In this document: positions 36,246-51,200 of the stretch, in pieces
Layout of the letters: each line of letters begins with the position of its first letter
How positions within the stretch are numbered: position 1 is the stretch's first letter
Assembly (NCBI GenBank): GCA_000181795.3
Contig: CM012954.1
Span: 4,502,304 to 4,566,303, forward strand
Source: Trichinella spiralis
Lineage: Eukaryota > Nematoda > Enoplea > Trichinellida > Trichinellidae
Direction: 5' to 3'
DNA length: 64,000 bases
The notes under the pieces: model-generated
What the model was told of the DNA's origin: nothing
The model's database searches: none
What the model saw: the letters and a program-made list of their open reading frames with translations, nothing else
Translations under genes and position numbers: made by a program

Positions 36246-38800
36246 TTAACGACTTTCGATAAAGACAATCTCTTGACTGTTCAAATTCAAATCAGCAAGT
36301 AGTAAATGGCCCTGTTCAATACTGAGCACACGTCTTGGATACGTTAAAACAAAGTTGTTTTCCAACAACGATATGTGAAGCTGTTGTGCAGCATAATGGA
36401 ACACATGCTTAATTGAACAAATAAATTATTATTAACGCACACAAAAAAATTATTAAAATATGCTTTACTTTCAGTTCAGCTTCTTTACGAAAAGTGCACA
36501 GATGCTTCACACCATCGGCATTACGAAACATAAAGCTGACCACACTACCTAAAATACATCCATGTAATCAATTAACAATAAATATTTTATTCATATAATA
36601 TTTTACCTGGTTCAACTGCGCTGTTGGATTGGACAAAATATTCTTTCCACGATGTATCATATGACGGTGGCAATCCATTTGCCATACTACTGCCATTGTT
36701 TGCCTTCTTCAGTGGCGGCAATTGTTCTTCTAACAGGTTAACAAATTTAGTTATTATACAAAATAATCCAATTATTTTTGATATATTCAATTTACTTTCA
36801 TAAGACGACGACAATTCTCCCACATTTTGGGTAACTTTGCTGCTGCAACAAGCAGTCATGTCTTCCCTTTGACGCTTCCTGCCTACTTTATCCATACCAT
36901 TTCGTTCCGTCACACAGTTCTGCAATTACACCATGCAACAAAAAATTTAAACACAACTGGAATGGAAATTTGTACACAACTAAACGTGCTTATTATTATT
37001 ATTATTATTATTAACTCACTTTAATTATTGAAAACTAAAAGTAAATGAAAATTTCAAGCAAATCATATATAAACATGTTTGAATAAATAATTCATCTTCA
37101 TTTACTTCATTTTCATTAGTAGTAATAATCTTCGGTTCTGTTTCTTCAACAAAAATTGGTTCATCATCGCTGTAGTCGACGGTGATCAACTCCACTCCAG
37201 ACTCATCTCTGGACGTACAAGGCGCCTGGTGACCTTCCAAAAATTCAAGAACTGAAAACAGCAGCAATACAACATCAAAATTTCAATAAGAAACAAATGA
37301 TTTCATAAACCCACTTTCCAAACTAATGGAAACAGATTCTGTTCCGTTGATCTGAGCCATGCATTCGCCTTAAATATCAATAATGCAAAAAAATATACCA
37401 TTAAAAATAATTCCTACCCGTTCTTGGATCAATTATAGCAATGTGCGGAAAAAAATGCACATTGTAATAATTTGTAAAACGCTGACCATCGGTAGTGTTT
37501 TGCATGACCTAAAAGCAATTATTAAATCCTGGCTGCTAACACTACGCCATACCTATATCAAACTACTAAACGTAAACTAAATTTAGAAAAAAATGCACTT
37601 ATAAATTATTCTACAATTATACAATACAATTACAATATACTAAATGTAGCAGCTGGCCCTGCATAAACCTCAAAACAGTACTATCGACAGTAATAATGAA
37701 ATATGGATCACAGCAATAAAATTATCGATATGTATAACAAGTGAATAAAGTATGCAATTGCCATATCATGTAAACAGCTTACTACATAAAAAAAGCATAC
37801 TGTAGATATAAAAAAGATAAAGTTGCACACAAATACATTATTCAGTTACTTCCTTTTACCTGCCAAAAAATAAAATTATTTTCGATCAGATCTCGAATTG
37901 CGCTACAGCTCCACACGTCACGATTTAGCACTTGGCAAGCAAATTGTTGGGGATCTTGAACATTTACCAAAAGCCATCTGTTGCGGCTCTCCGCTTCACG
38001 GCGAGCCTTAAAAACGTCAAACTGAAAATTCAAATAGTGGCAAATTGCATATAATTACAGATTCCCATGATCCACGATACATCAGTTCTAAAGGAGGTCT
38101 AAACAACCGTTCGAGCGTTGTAGGCTTGTCTGAATTCGGTCGACCGTTACCCGTCAACGCGTTCCTATACTCAACTGGAAAAGAAATTTGAAAAATCCAA
38201 ATTATTTACAGATCCATGTTTTTACTTACCAGCTTCAGCAGCAAAGTTACGCAAAGAAACATTCTGTTGCCCTGTAATTATTCTGTTAGTTGAAGCTAAA
38301 TCAATTGGACATCACTTTAATATTCTCAAAATTAAAATTTACTGTATAATGTAACATTTCTAGCATGTGACAGTGAATACTAAATCAGCTGCATAAAACT
38401 GTAGCATTATATACACATTACAATCATAAATATACACAATAATACTCACTTGTGCTGTAAGTCTGATGAAAATTTTCGTTGACCAAAACGCCGGAAGTTG
38501 GTGGTATTGGAGGCAGAACATCCCCGCTTCTAAATGACAATAAATATAACATTCATTCTATTAAAATGAACTTCAAAACGAAAAATTACCTGCTTGGCAA
38601 ATTTGATTCTTCAGACATTTGAGAGAGGTACAATTCAATTGCAGTATGTATATTTCCATCAGCTAACTGCATCATGTTGCGCGCAGTTTCATCATCACAG
38701 CCTTTACAAAAACATTTTTTACAACTTAGTTTAACGTTTTCAAATGCTTACCTAATATACGTTGTAATTCGGAAAACTGTTCTGCGCTTTCCTCGGACAT
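36246..38800 (-). CDS. UBXN7: UBX domain protein 7-like p97/VCP adaptor
   Basis: Adaptor that binds ubiquitylated substrates through a UBA domain and the p97/VCP ATPase through a C-terminal UBX domain; human UBXN7 also links p97 to cullin ligases. There are at least ten exons on the minus strand. The UBA is at the N terminus (38800 onwards: FSELQRILG, CDDETARNMMQLADGNIHTA, AIELYLS). A block with TTLERLFRPPLELMYRGSWE (about 38140-38060) follows. The UAS thioredoxin-like domain has RWLLVNVQDPQQFACQVLNR and DVWSCSAIRDLIENNFIFWQ (about 37985-37865), then FFPHIAIIDPRTG (about 37450-37420). Near the end, an acidic stretch (about 37200-37085) lies where the UIM occurs in the family, and the UBX ends with YPRRVLS and IVFIESR (stop 36246). 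Some internal exon ends are inferred only from frame. Confidence 0.85.
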
Positions 38801-39576
38801 TATCAGTTCACCTTTGCTGTTACTTACAATATAGCTCCTGGTCGTCAGATTTTACCGTACAATGTAAAATGATAATCACGTTCTACTACAGTGAAGAATG
38901 TTTGTGCAAAAAAAACAATTTAATTCTTTTGTAATATTTAAATATTTAATTTCTTCATTTTACTGGCACTGTTATTAGTGCACTTATTGCATAAACTGAA
39001 AATTTTACTGATTACAACAATGCTGAAATAAATTTAGAAAATTGTCTGAATATTCAAATTAATATGATGCTTTGTTTGGCACACTTTTATATAAATCTCA
39101 GCATATTTTGTTGCACATAGATGAATATTTAAGCAAAAGTTTTGTTCATGTATTTTTATAATGCTGTATTCTTAAAATTCATCTTTGTGCAATTCTTTTT
39201 TGTTCATTAATAATCATAAAAACTTAGAAAAGTAATTTGTTTTGCAATTTTTGAACAGCATTTACCGCACGGTCGTTGAAATACACCTAGTGAAACATGA
39301 TTTTCTTGAATTTTATTTTCAGGTAATGCTTCAACTGTCTTCTATGTTAAAAAGAAAGCATCACGAGATTAAATAATACTTCGTCAGAAATCTTTAATTG
39401 CTTTCTAGTTAACAGTGGAATACACTGGTAAACAACGTTTTCTTATAAACATATGTTAATAATTAAATTTCTGAAATGATTATGCTTAATTCACTATAGG
39501 TTTATCATTCGATAAGGCAATTTTTGCAGTCAGATTTCAGGGGCCAAAAACTACCTAAAATTCCATTGCGAATGGC
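38801..39576. other. Divergent intergenic region, UBXN7 / PRADC1
   Basis: About 775 bp of AT-rich DNA expected to hold both promoters. No coding-like frame. Confidence 0.45.
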
Positions 39577-40293
39577 ATGAATTCCGAAAATTCATATTGG
39601 GGTTTTCTTTATTTTATTTTATTTATTTTTGGTAAATATAATTTTGACAAACGCATCACTTTTTATTCACATTTTATTTAGGTTGCAGATGTAGTGATGA
39701 TTATTTTTTTGAAATCGTGGAACCTGAGAATTTAAGATATTCTTTGCAAATTCGAATTGCTCAGTTTTGCAAAAGGCCTTCAGAAAATGTTCTTTATATG
39801 CGTCTCGTTTTGGCAATGCCTCCTAAACTTTGCACCGAAGCGGAAAATGCTCAGTTCCTTTGGAATAACGCAGCGCTCATTGAACGCGGGTAATTCCAAT
39901 TTCCTACATTACTTCTTTCATATTACTTTACATTTAGAGAATGTTCTTTTTATCAAAAATCAATGCTAGCAGAGAAATCAGGCGCAAGGGTTGTACTTAT
40001 TACTGATATTGAGAAAGGAGATGACGAATTTTTAGTTATGTCAACTGATGATCCCTCAACTAAATTGAACATTCCTGTATTTTACCTTCCTGGTGTTGAT
40101 GGGTAAGATATATTTTATTTTATTGTTGCAAAATTTATCATTGCAAAGCAGACTCGGTATACGAATTTGTTTTAGGAGACATCTGAGGAAACATTTGTTG
40201 TACTCTCAAAGTCCCATAAAAATTCGAATTCCTTTAAACTACAGTACTGTTCAACTGCATTTGGTTCGTAAACCACCGTGGAGTTTGTGGTAA
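39577..40293 (+). CDS. PRADC1: Protease-associated (PA) domain secreted protein PRADC1
   Basis: Small secreted glycoprotein made of a single PA domain (PAP21). Exon 1 (39577 to about 39631) encodes a hydrophobic leader (WGFLYFILFIFG) and joins in phase to exon 2 (GT-TGC). The mature part then reads DDYFFEIVEPENLRYSLQIR, MPPKLCTEAENAQFLWNN, ALIERG, then CSFYQKSMLAEKSGARVV, LITDIEKGDDEFLV, NIPVFYLPGVDG and an end of KPPWSLW, compared with the human ending PPWTFW. Four exons, about 185 residues, the usual family length. The exact biological role of the family is poorly known; PA domains usually help bind proteases or cargo. Confidence 0.92.
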
Positions 40294-40750
40294 TCAGAAA
40301 ACGTTTTTGTCATGATATAAATTGTTTTATTGCTTTTAGTTTATATTTGCTTAATTAAATTCTTTATTTTAAGACGTTTCGATTTTCGATAATATCCCAT
40401 TTTGAAAATTACCAAAACTATTCGTGGGTTACTCGGACGAGGTACTGTAAATTATAAAAAAGCAAGTTGAAATTATTCTGTGCAACAAAGTTAGTGCAGA
40501 TGAATTTTTACTTTTCAAGAAATTATTTATCATTTTCATTTTTCATAATTACGCGGAAAGATCCTTACGTAGTGGATGCATATTACAATTGTGCATCGCT
40601 GATCAAGAAGATTATTTTTCAAGAATAGCGGCAGTTCAATTCCAGAATGAAAACATAACAGTAAAAAGTAACTATAAATTTGAAAAACGCAGATTCAAAT
40701 TACGGTTTTCTTGAACGGTATATTTTTATATTTAAATTAAATAATTTGCG
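40294..40750. other. Convergent 3' region, PRADC1 / CMC1
   Basis: AT-rich spacer between two convergent genes. I see no gene or repeat. Confidence 0.4.
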
Positions 40751-41335
40751 TCAGTCTTTTTTGGCAATTTTTTTCTTTAACATAGCAGCTTTGGCAATTT
40801 CAGTCTTCTCTTGACGAAGGCGTTCAGACATTTTTCCTGTTCGACGATATTCAGAACGATCGTTTAAATACTGCTGTGTACATTCTTGAATGAATTCTGG
40901 GTTATAATACCTACAGAATGCAATGCTAAAGATCTCGAAACAGATGTACATTTAAAAACTGTCAGAGTCGAGTAAGGTAAAATGTCTTGATGGTAAAATT
41001 ACATAAAATTTTATTGTATACCAAGTCAGTAGACATTCATTTAGTTTATCTCTTTCATCATAGCAGCGCCAGATTCTGGTAAACCCATTTTGACTGAAGC
41101 ATTTTGACAAACTGTCGTAAAATTCTTTGCACTTTTCCTTTTTTACTCTTTCTTGCACACGTTTCGGAATAACTGTATCACGTTCAACATGCCTCAGTGT
41201 TAAATCATTCGGATCATCTAAAAATAACGTGTCCCGAGAATGTATAAAAGTTTAACGTCAGCATTAATATTAACTGCGGGCAGGTAATGGAAATGGATTG
41301 ATCCCAGAATGGTTCGACTGATCGCACTTATCCAT
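40751..41335 (-). CDS. CMC1: COX assembly mitochondrial protein CMC1
   Basis: Twin CX9C protein of the mitochondrial intermembrane space that helps stabilise COX1 during cytochrome c oxidase assembly. There are three exons on the minus strand, joined in phase. The first (41335 to about 41278) starts MDKCDQSNHSG. The second has DPNDLTLRHVERDTVIPKRV and CKEFYDSLSKCF (CX9C), followed by WRCYDERDKLNECL (second CX9C). The third has YYNPEFIQECTQQYLNDR and SEYRRTGK, with a basic end (KKKIAKKD). The order LRHVE, RV-x-ERVKKEKC, twin CX9C and EYRRTG matches human CMC1 closely. The tail after the CX9C pair is slightly longer than in human. Confidence 0.93.
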
Positions 41336-42985
41336 TTTACATATTTCAAGTAATCTTTCCGCGAGGTTAATGTTTAATGCAGTATGCGTATTACAGTATG
41401 CCTGAAGTTAATTTGATTCGAATTTGTTACACTAAGGTGAAATTATTCTAACATTTTGTTCGAAAATAGGTAGTTAGTTTTAGATAATTTATATTCAAAT
41501 TAAAATTTTCATATTAACAGAAATAAGCAGTTTAACAAGCATCACAAGCCAGCAGGGCATTGTAGTACAGTTGAATTGATTTTTGCATTCAGCGATTTTT
41601 TTATTTTAATTTGTTTTAGCAATATAATTTAATTAAAATTTAAATTTTTCACTGTCTTTTCAAACAATTTTTTTTTAAAACGAAGAAATTTTGGTATACT
41701 GTAATTAGTTTGTACATGATTATTTTTAAACTGCGGTTGATGTCGTTATTTGTTTTGTATGGTCGATAGTAGTGGGTTGTTGGCTGTTTTGAGAGATTCT
41801 GCTTTGCCGCTTTAAAGTACTTTTTGAAAGGTAAAATGCTTGTCTAATATATTAATTATAATATCGATTTTATAAAATCTAATGTTATTATGTTTTAATG
41901 TTTTTTAAATTGATTATTATTGCTGTTTTCTGTGTGATAAATGGAGTCAGTATTTTCAAAATTATGAGGAATATTTGTTAGTTTATCTTTTAAAACTTTC
42001 TTTAAAGCTGTCATAAATAGTATTTATTATATATTTTTGTCTTTGTAATTTTACATTTATTTTTACATAAATTACATCTGAGTAAATTCCATTTTATATT
42101 TTACTGATATGCAATTGAATTATAAATAAATGATTTGTATGTTATTCTGATCCGCTGATGGTTAGTTTCAAATTCATCTAAAAATTTTCTTAGTTTTGTC
42201 AATAATGTGTTGCGTTTTTGTCTTTTCTATATTTTTAAGTATGGTGGTTGTGACATTTCTTGTGGAGTAGTTCACGTTTACATTTTAAATTTGTTACATG
42301 TGCATTGAACGCATCGTCATTATTCTAAATTATATAGGCATTTCATAAGTATAGTCATATATTGTTATTGTAAGGAAATGTAAGATGGATAAAAATATAA
42401 GAATGCATTTCATAGCAGGTGATGGTCATTTTTCAAGTTTTTAATTCATTATTTTGTTTATTGAAAGTTGTTTGTGTATATTGCTTTAGGTATGTATATT
42501 ATGACAGTTTGATTCGGTTTTCGTTTCAATGTTTATTTCATCTTCTTATTCATGTTTACATACAAAATGTACTGTTCTGATGTTCATCATTGAAATTTGT
42601 GTGCTTTCTGTTAAATTCTTTGTCAAAACTGAAAAATTTGTGTAGTAATTATAAGAAATACGTATTACTTTTTAATACATTCAGTGATGTAATTTCTTAA
42701 TGAGTTTAAATTTTTATGCATGTATTTTAAATATATTTTAATTTAAAGTCTTTACTTTACGAATTTGTTCTATTACTGTTTGAAATTTAGTTTCATCTCA
42801 TTTCTAAATTAGTATATAAATAAATCTGTTTTTCCGCCTTTTGAATTTTTTCCAAACGTATATATTTCGTGGTAGTATTTGTTGGGAGACGTTATTTTTT
42901 AGATGACTTTTAAATGATACTTTTTTCAAGTATTTTAGTGATTTGATCTTTATTTTCTCATTCTCTATACCACGACGAGTGTGGA
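41336..42985. other. Divergent intergenic region, CMC1 / RBM12-like
   Basis: About 1.65 kb of T-rich DNA with no coding-like frame. It is likely to contain the promoter and 5' UTR, perhaps with an untranslated exon, of the RBM12-like gene. Confidence 0.45.
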
Positions 42986-45232
42986 ATGTGTTACGTAGTG
43001 CGTCTGTGCAATTTACCTCCCGAAGCGAGGCCGGTGGACATCAGTGACTTATTTTGCCCTCTAAATATTCCTAGTGGAAACATATTTATTATTGGTGGTC
43101 CTATGGGCGAGGCATTTGTTACGTTTGGTACTGCATCTGAAGCAGATCGAGCTCTTTCTTACGATGGCTGTATTGTTATGCAAGACGTGGTTCAAATTTG
43201 GCCAAGTTCTGTGCAAGAGATGCGAAACGCTGTTTGTCGAGTTCACAGCATTGATACCAGATTGTACAATGCACCAAATTTGCATAAGATGCATACTAAT
43301 CCAAGTACTAAGCAACGTCCAACATTGATACCGACACCGCCAGATGTGATGCTATCACCACTTGTTCGTAAAGAAGGTTTGTTGAGTAATCCGTACGCGG
43401 TTAATGGAATTACGAATTGTTTATTGCCGACACCAGTTGTAGTGAATGAACCATTTCCAGTAGCAGATTTTGATTATTCTGATTTCAATGTCAAGCAGAA
43501 TAATCAACAGTCTTCTCAAGTTAGTCGGATTCGTCGAGCATTGCTGCCAGATCCTGTTCCAACCGTTGAGCAGGAAGTTTCAATAGATGTTGAAGATGTG
43601 CCTGATTTACCGGTGCAGACAAATGGGGAAACTGATGCACCAATGGAAGACATTTCAACATTTGAATTCGACGCGGAATCTCTTAGTGCAGCGGTGGAAA
43701 AGCTGATCGAAGAGATTCGTTTTTCTGTTCCTGATAAAAAAGAACAGAAAGAGTCGCTTTTAAGTGAAAGTAATGAAGAAGATTTTTCTCAAAATGAGCA
43801 GATATCGCGTTTGGAAGAACAATCAGAACTTGAAGTAGCTGAAGTTGTAGAACAAGTTAAAGAGGAAAAAAGTGAAGACTGTAAATTTGCTTTGCTGATA
43901 AGCAACGTTCCGGCTGAGGCTAGCCTCAATGACGTGCGTCAGCAGTTGGCATTTCTGAATCCATTATCGATCAAACAACTCAAAGGATCTGAAACGGCAG
44001 CATTGAACGTTAAGCCGATCATGTTCATGATGGTCGAAGGTGAGGCAGCTTTGCTTCGAACTTTGCTTTTACAAGATCAGGTGATAATTTCTGGTAGCAG
44101 TGTAAATTTCAAAAAAGTCGAACTGCAACTTGCAGCTGAGACTCTTGGCTGCTCTGTAGAGGAGCTGTTTGTCGACGATTCAGAAGGATTAGGAGAAAAA
44201 ATTTCAGATTTAGAAGTTTCGGTTCAATTAAGCAGTAAGGAATTGCTACTGACTGGTGATAATGTAGATGAAATTGTTCAAACAATACCAGAATGGTTGA
44301 AAGCTGGTAGGATTGAACATGAAAATTTATTTATAGAAGGTGATAAAAGTATTCGGGTAACTTTTCGCAGTGTGACCGACTGCGAGAAGGCATTTAAGTT
44401 GAGTGTTTCATTTTTTGATTCCAAGCAAGTTTCCGTAGTAGCTGTCGAAGAGAAAGAGCAGTATAATAATAATAATAATAATGATAATAATGTTGAATCT
44501 AGTAGTAAGTATATTCATTTTACAATGACGCCATCACTGGGGGAAATTTCTGATAGTGAGTCATTTGACGAAGAAGAATCACTTTTGCCTGCAAATTTTC
44601 TGTGCTTGCATACGGTTCGCAGTTTAGCTAAAGAAATGCTAGTAGATATTGTACGAGCTTTGCCATGCAATCGTCACTGTCCAAAACGAATGTACAGTGT
44701 TAAGCAGAAACAGGAAACATATTTTGTAATTCAGTTTTACAATAGTTCATCTTGTGATATTTTTTTCAAAAGATGTCATGAAAATTTTGATTTTCATGAG
44801 ACACCAATTTGGCAGTGTTGCCGAACTGAAGCAATGAAGTTGCTTCGCAGTGGTTTCAGGCGGGTAATATTTGATTCTGGTCCAAGGGAGGATTGGTGGT
44901 GCAAAACTAGGCGACGTCTTACCAAAGTCTATGCACCGCATAAAAGTGATTTTTTCTTATCCGACGCAAAAATCAGTAAAATAGGACCGGTAAATCGTCT
45001 TATAATTTTGCGTAATTTACCAGGCAGTTGTAAATTAACGAGGAAAATTATAAGACGTATCCGTCAACTTCCTCCTGTGGAAGATGCTGTTCTGTTTCCA
45101 ATTGATGATTCACAATCACGTTCATCGATTGTATTATTGTTGAAATCCACATCTGATGTCGAAACAATCTGGAAGCTGTTTCATTGCCGTGTACTTTTCA
45201 AAAGAACATTGCTTGCTTTTCGCAGTGTGTAA
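42986..45232 (+). CDS. RBM12/RBM12B-like RNA-binding protein
   Basis: One exon encoding 748 residues. The N-terminal RRM (about residues 1-85) matches RBM12 (SWAN) type: YVVRLCNLPPEARPVDISDL, a glycine-containing IIGGPMGEAFVTF RNP1-like strand, and a QEMRNAV end, compared with EMQNMIE in the human protein. A second degenerate RRM starts near residue 298 (FALLISNVPAEASLNDV). Further weak RRM-like blocks occur near 545 and 672 (RLIILRNLPGSCKLTRKII, then a VEDAVLFP strand). Between them lie acidic linkers and a short poly-Asn run at about residues 492-500. Family members bind RNA in the nucleus. It is shorter than human RBM12 and lacks its long proline-rich tail. The start ATG is the first in frame. 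A typical AATAAA follows at about 45433. Confidence 0.8.
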   Translation: MCYVVRLCNLPPEARPVDISDLFCPLNIPSGNIFIIGGPMGEAFVTFGTASEADRALSYDGCIVMQDVVQIWPSSVQEMRNAVCRVHSIDTRLYNAPNLHKMHTNPSTKQRPTLIPTPPDVMLSPLVRKEGLLSNPYAVNGITNCLLPTPVVVNEPFPVADFDYSDFNVKQNNQQSSQVSRIRRALLPDPVPTVEQEVSIDVEDVPDLPVQTNGETDAPMEDISTFEFDAESLSAAVEKLIEEIRFSVPDKKEQKESLLSESNEEDFSQNEQISRLEEQSELEVAEVVEQVKEEKSEDCKFALLISNVPAEASLNDVRQQLAFLNPLSIKQLKGSETAALNVKPIMFMMVEGEAALLRTLLLQDQVIISGSSVNFKKVELQLAAETLGCSVEELFVDDSEGLGEKISDLEVSVQLSSKELLLTGDNVDEIVQTIPEWLKAGRIEHENLFIEGDKSIRVTFRSVTDCEKAFKLSVSFFDSKQVSVVAVEEKEQYNNNNNNDNNVESSSKYIHFTMTPSLGEISDSESFDEEESLLPANFLCLHTVRSLAKEMLVDIVRALPCNRHCPKRMYSVKQKQETYFVIQFYNSSSCDIFFKRCHENFDFHETPIWQCCRTEAMKLLRSGFRRVIFDSGPREDWWCKTRRRLTKVYAPHKSDFFLSDAKISKIGPVNRLIILRNLPGSCKLTRKIIRRIRQLPPVEDAVLFPIDDSQSRSSIVLLLKSTSDVETIWKLFHCRVLFKRTLLAFRSV

Positions 45233-47536
<2,304 letters not shown>

Positions 47537-48232
47537 CTGAAACGCTGTTGCATGAGTTTTGCCATGGTCTGAATTTTTATTGATTATTTTGTCAATGCTT
47601 TTCTGAACTTCTGCATCTCTGCTGTTTCTGTTTAGTTTGTAAAATTCGAAATACATAGGTTTAACGTGTTAAAACAGTTTTGTTGATGGCATACTCATTT
47701 GTTATGCATATTGAACAATAATACTTCACAGATTTGGCAAGGCTTCCCCTTTTGAAAGGTTGCTTCATTTTGTCATTTCATGTTTTCTTGCTCAATGAGG
47801 CCGTGCACGTTTATCATTGCAGCTAAAATTTGAATTTTACAAAATCTTGTCCATCTTTGTGGATGCGCCTGAAAACTTTTTTCAATTTTTCATTTTTTAA
47901 GCACAACGTTTGATTTGAAATGGAAAAGAAACTATTTTTCATCAGCTTCATTTGCAAGTATTTTATTGTTGTTGTTTTATAGGAAGTTATGATAAAAAGC
48001 TTTACAAGACAGATGCGCTTATAATTGCGCGATTTCATTATAAGCATGAAGACAGTAAGAATGGTGTTGAAACTAAGCAGGCAAACCAAACGCGACTGGA
48101 ATTATTTTCAATTTCGTCCAGACAGCTGAGAAATATCTTGATTATTTTCTCGTTCTTTTCGCATTCTGTAAAATTAGATGTAATTAGATTTTCAAAGAAT
48201 ATGAAGGTGTTGTTTTTTTCTTCTTGAAATTG
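47537..48232. other. Convergent 3' region after Rab6
   Basis: Two open frames of 85-91 codons are present (about 47823-48227) on opposite strands with no protein-like composition. I take this as the Rab6 and neighbour 3' regions. No gene is supported. Confidence 0.45.
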
Positions 48233-51200
48233 TTACTGTTCTTTGATGCAAAAGTACAAATCCATGCTGATGTCAGCCCCGGCGGTCCAAAGACCAAAAT
48301 TTTCCGCTTCCGTTTCTTCTAAATATACATAAGCGACTGGCGGTTCCTCAGAAAAGCCAACCAGGGTATCTTTGAGCTGAAACGGACTGGAATTAATCAG
48401 GGGAGTATTGTATTCGTTGCTAGTAGAGAAACCTTTGAAGCACGCGTGCCGGAGCAGAGGCTACTTTTGCGTGGTATTACATAGGCACCGTCGAACTCGT
48501 AATTTTTGCTGACGTCATCGCTTTCTGCTGAAGAACACTCTGAAGCTGATTCGATCAGTAAACAAGGCCTGCCATTGCCTGAAATCGTATAAAAGCAAGC
48601 ACTGTTCAGCACTTTTCAGATAAGATATATTTTCTTTTCTGCACAGGACAAAGATTAATAAATTCCGATATACCGTTCAGTGGTGAAGTAGGCATGTTGA
48701 CGTAGGAAGCGACAACTGTGGCCACTTGACGCAATTCTGCCAGCGTTTTCGGAGTGGCCACTGCACCATTTTCCTGTAATCAGTCGGTTTAAAATTTATT
48801 TGAATATTTTTGCAGATTGTTTATTCGTGAAAACTTTTGCGCAGATTTGCTCATATCAGATTAATTTCAGAGTATTTTTTTTTCAATTACAGAAGGGTAA
48901 AAAGGAAATTGAATGAAATGTCGTTTTCAATTGAAATTTTCCAAAACGAGGACAGACGACAGCATTTCTTCCTTTTATCAAGCATTTGAAATTTCCGTTT
49001 TAAAAATGTGAACTTTTGTTGATGTAAACAGCAAAAAAGAGACATATAAGAGTTGTTAAACTCGTGAAATAGTTTTCTCTTTTAAACTTCCAAGGACATT
49101 CTAGGTACGTTTATTATTCTGATGATATCAATGAAATTGGTAGAGCTTTTGTTGAACAAACAAGAAACAACGCTGTATTGAAAAGAGCAGTTTGATTTTG
49201 CTGCGACAGATGGGCAGATATGAAATGCATCATTGTTTGCTTTTCAATATATTAATAATACGAGAAATGTAGGCATTGAAATATTATTTCAGTTAAAATT
49301 TTCAAGTTAAATAAAGGAAAGAAAGAAATACTGATAATGTGTATGTATACTTACATCGTTTGAATTGGTTTCGTCGAAATTAAGCAATTTTGACGAAAGA
49401 GGTGATGCTCTGGAAGAAGGTTTCTTCAACGCTGTCGTTTTACACTGCGAACGGCCGTTGATACTGTAAGAAGGTGATCTGACGTGTTGCCATTTTTTTG
49501 ACGACGATATTTCAACCGGCGATATTGGATATTGATAATTTGAATCGATCGTTTCATTTGCATGTTCGGATTTGTTGTTCATCTCCATCTTTGAATGCAA
49601 AGAAGCTAAAAAATACAGATCTATTAGAAATCATATAGTCAACTGATTTTCGTATACTTTGTTGTTCTTTTTTGAATGCAATTTCTTTCAGTTCACGGTT
49701 TCGACGAAATTTTTCCAAAAGGGCTGTCATTTCCGCATAACCAGCGTTCGATACTGTGGTGGCGGTGGTCATTTTTTCTGACTTTTCTGAAAAATGGAAA
49801 AATTGATCAAACAAGCTGAACTTTTATGCATATGCAAAAAAAGGGAAACATTTCATGCTATCCTTGACATGCGCGTCTTTGGTATGGGTTTGATGAAAAG
49901 TTGTAAATTGAAAAAATAAAAAGAAACAAAATAATAATTGTAATAATAAAAAACTATTTCCATTGGGTTCATCGTACGTGAAACCCTGAACATCCCGCTG
50001 GTAGAAAGCTGCGTTTTTTTTCAATATTTCGACATATTCCATTGCATGGCAGTTCGCGGAACCGGGTCACCAGCAGTTCAACAAATGCTACAGATTTTTT
50101 CTTATTTATTGTTGAAAGATTGATTAACTGAAGCTAATTATTGTTTAACAAGATTGCGAAGTGGAAATTATCATGTATTTCGACTTCGACGGGACGACAG
50201 AAAAAAAGGGGGGGGGGGGGAAATGAAGAAGAGTGCATTCGTTTCGACATGCCTGTTATATATGTATATATAATCAGTGAGAGAGGGAAAAAGACTGGAC
50301 TAGCTGTTTGGAATGAGCGTAAAGCAGCAACGCCGTACAGTAAGAAAACAAGAATGAAGAAGAAGAGTACATTTGAACGGTGATGAAAAGGATTTGTCAT
50401 CGTTTGAGGGGGAAGGGTGAGGGGGAGGATGGATGATTTGGCCAAATGTTGAAGAATAATATTTGCTCAGTGTGACGGTGCTTGCTTAAAATGAAAATTC
50501 GTTCAAAAGAACTAGTTGATCCGTGCAAAAGGCTTGTTGACCTCAATCTGAGCTTCGTCGTGGCCACTGGATGCGGGCAAGCGTTGATGGGCGTGGGCTA
50601 ACATTGGCTTCTCTCTGTCAGACGGTATATCAAGTGAACGCGTTTTCACAGCCGACAAGCAGCAATGCTTAAGTGCACTCGGCATTTGTAGGAACATGAA
50701 AATGTTCATGTCGATACACAGTGAAAACAAAGTCGTGAACAAAAAGCATGCTATTCGTGGTGATTCATAATTGCAATAAATTTCATGCAAAATCCGTTGA
50801 GATTTCATTGGTAATTATAATAACAATATAAACAATTATTTTTAAATTAAAATTGACCCATATAACGTAATCATTTCATAATTAGGAGCAAATTATTAAC
50901 AAAAATTAATACTTTATTATCATTAATTTGCAACATTTTGACAGTAATTTTTTTTCCTACTAAATCCTGATCATTTTATATTGTACGTTATTTTGATCAA
51001 AATGGAGCAAATTTCTTTTTTCAATTTCAAATGTTTTGTCACAATTAATGGTCAACGAAAGATGCGGATAAACGGTAAGATTGTGATCTGTTGTAGAATA
51101 GTTATTGAATTTGTTTGAATTAATTAGTCATGCGAATGAATAATTTTTTCCGTCACTGTTTCGTGCCGAACGGTTTATAATTTCGACAGTGCAGTTGCGA

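Noticed and set aside
47823-48227. Overlapping open frames on both strands after Rab6
   Set aside because: Composition is that of AT-rich DNA, with no conserved motif. They fit the 3' regions of the flanking genes.
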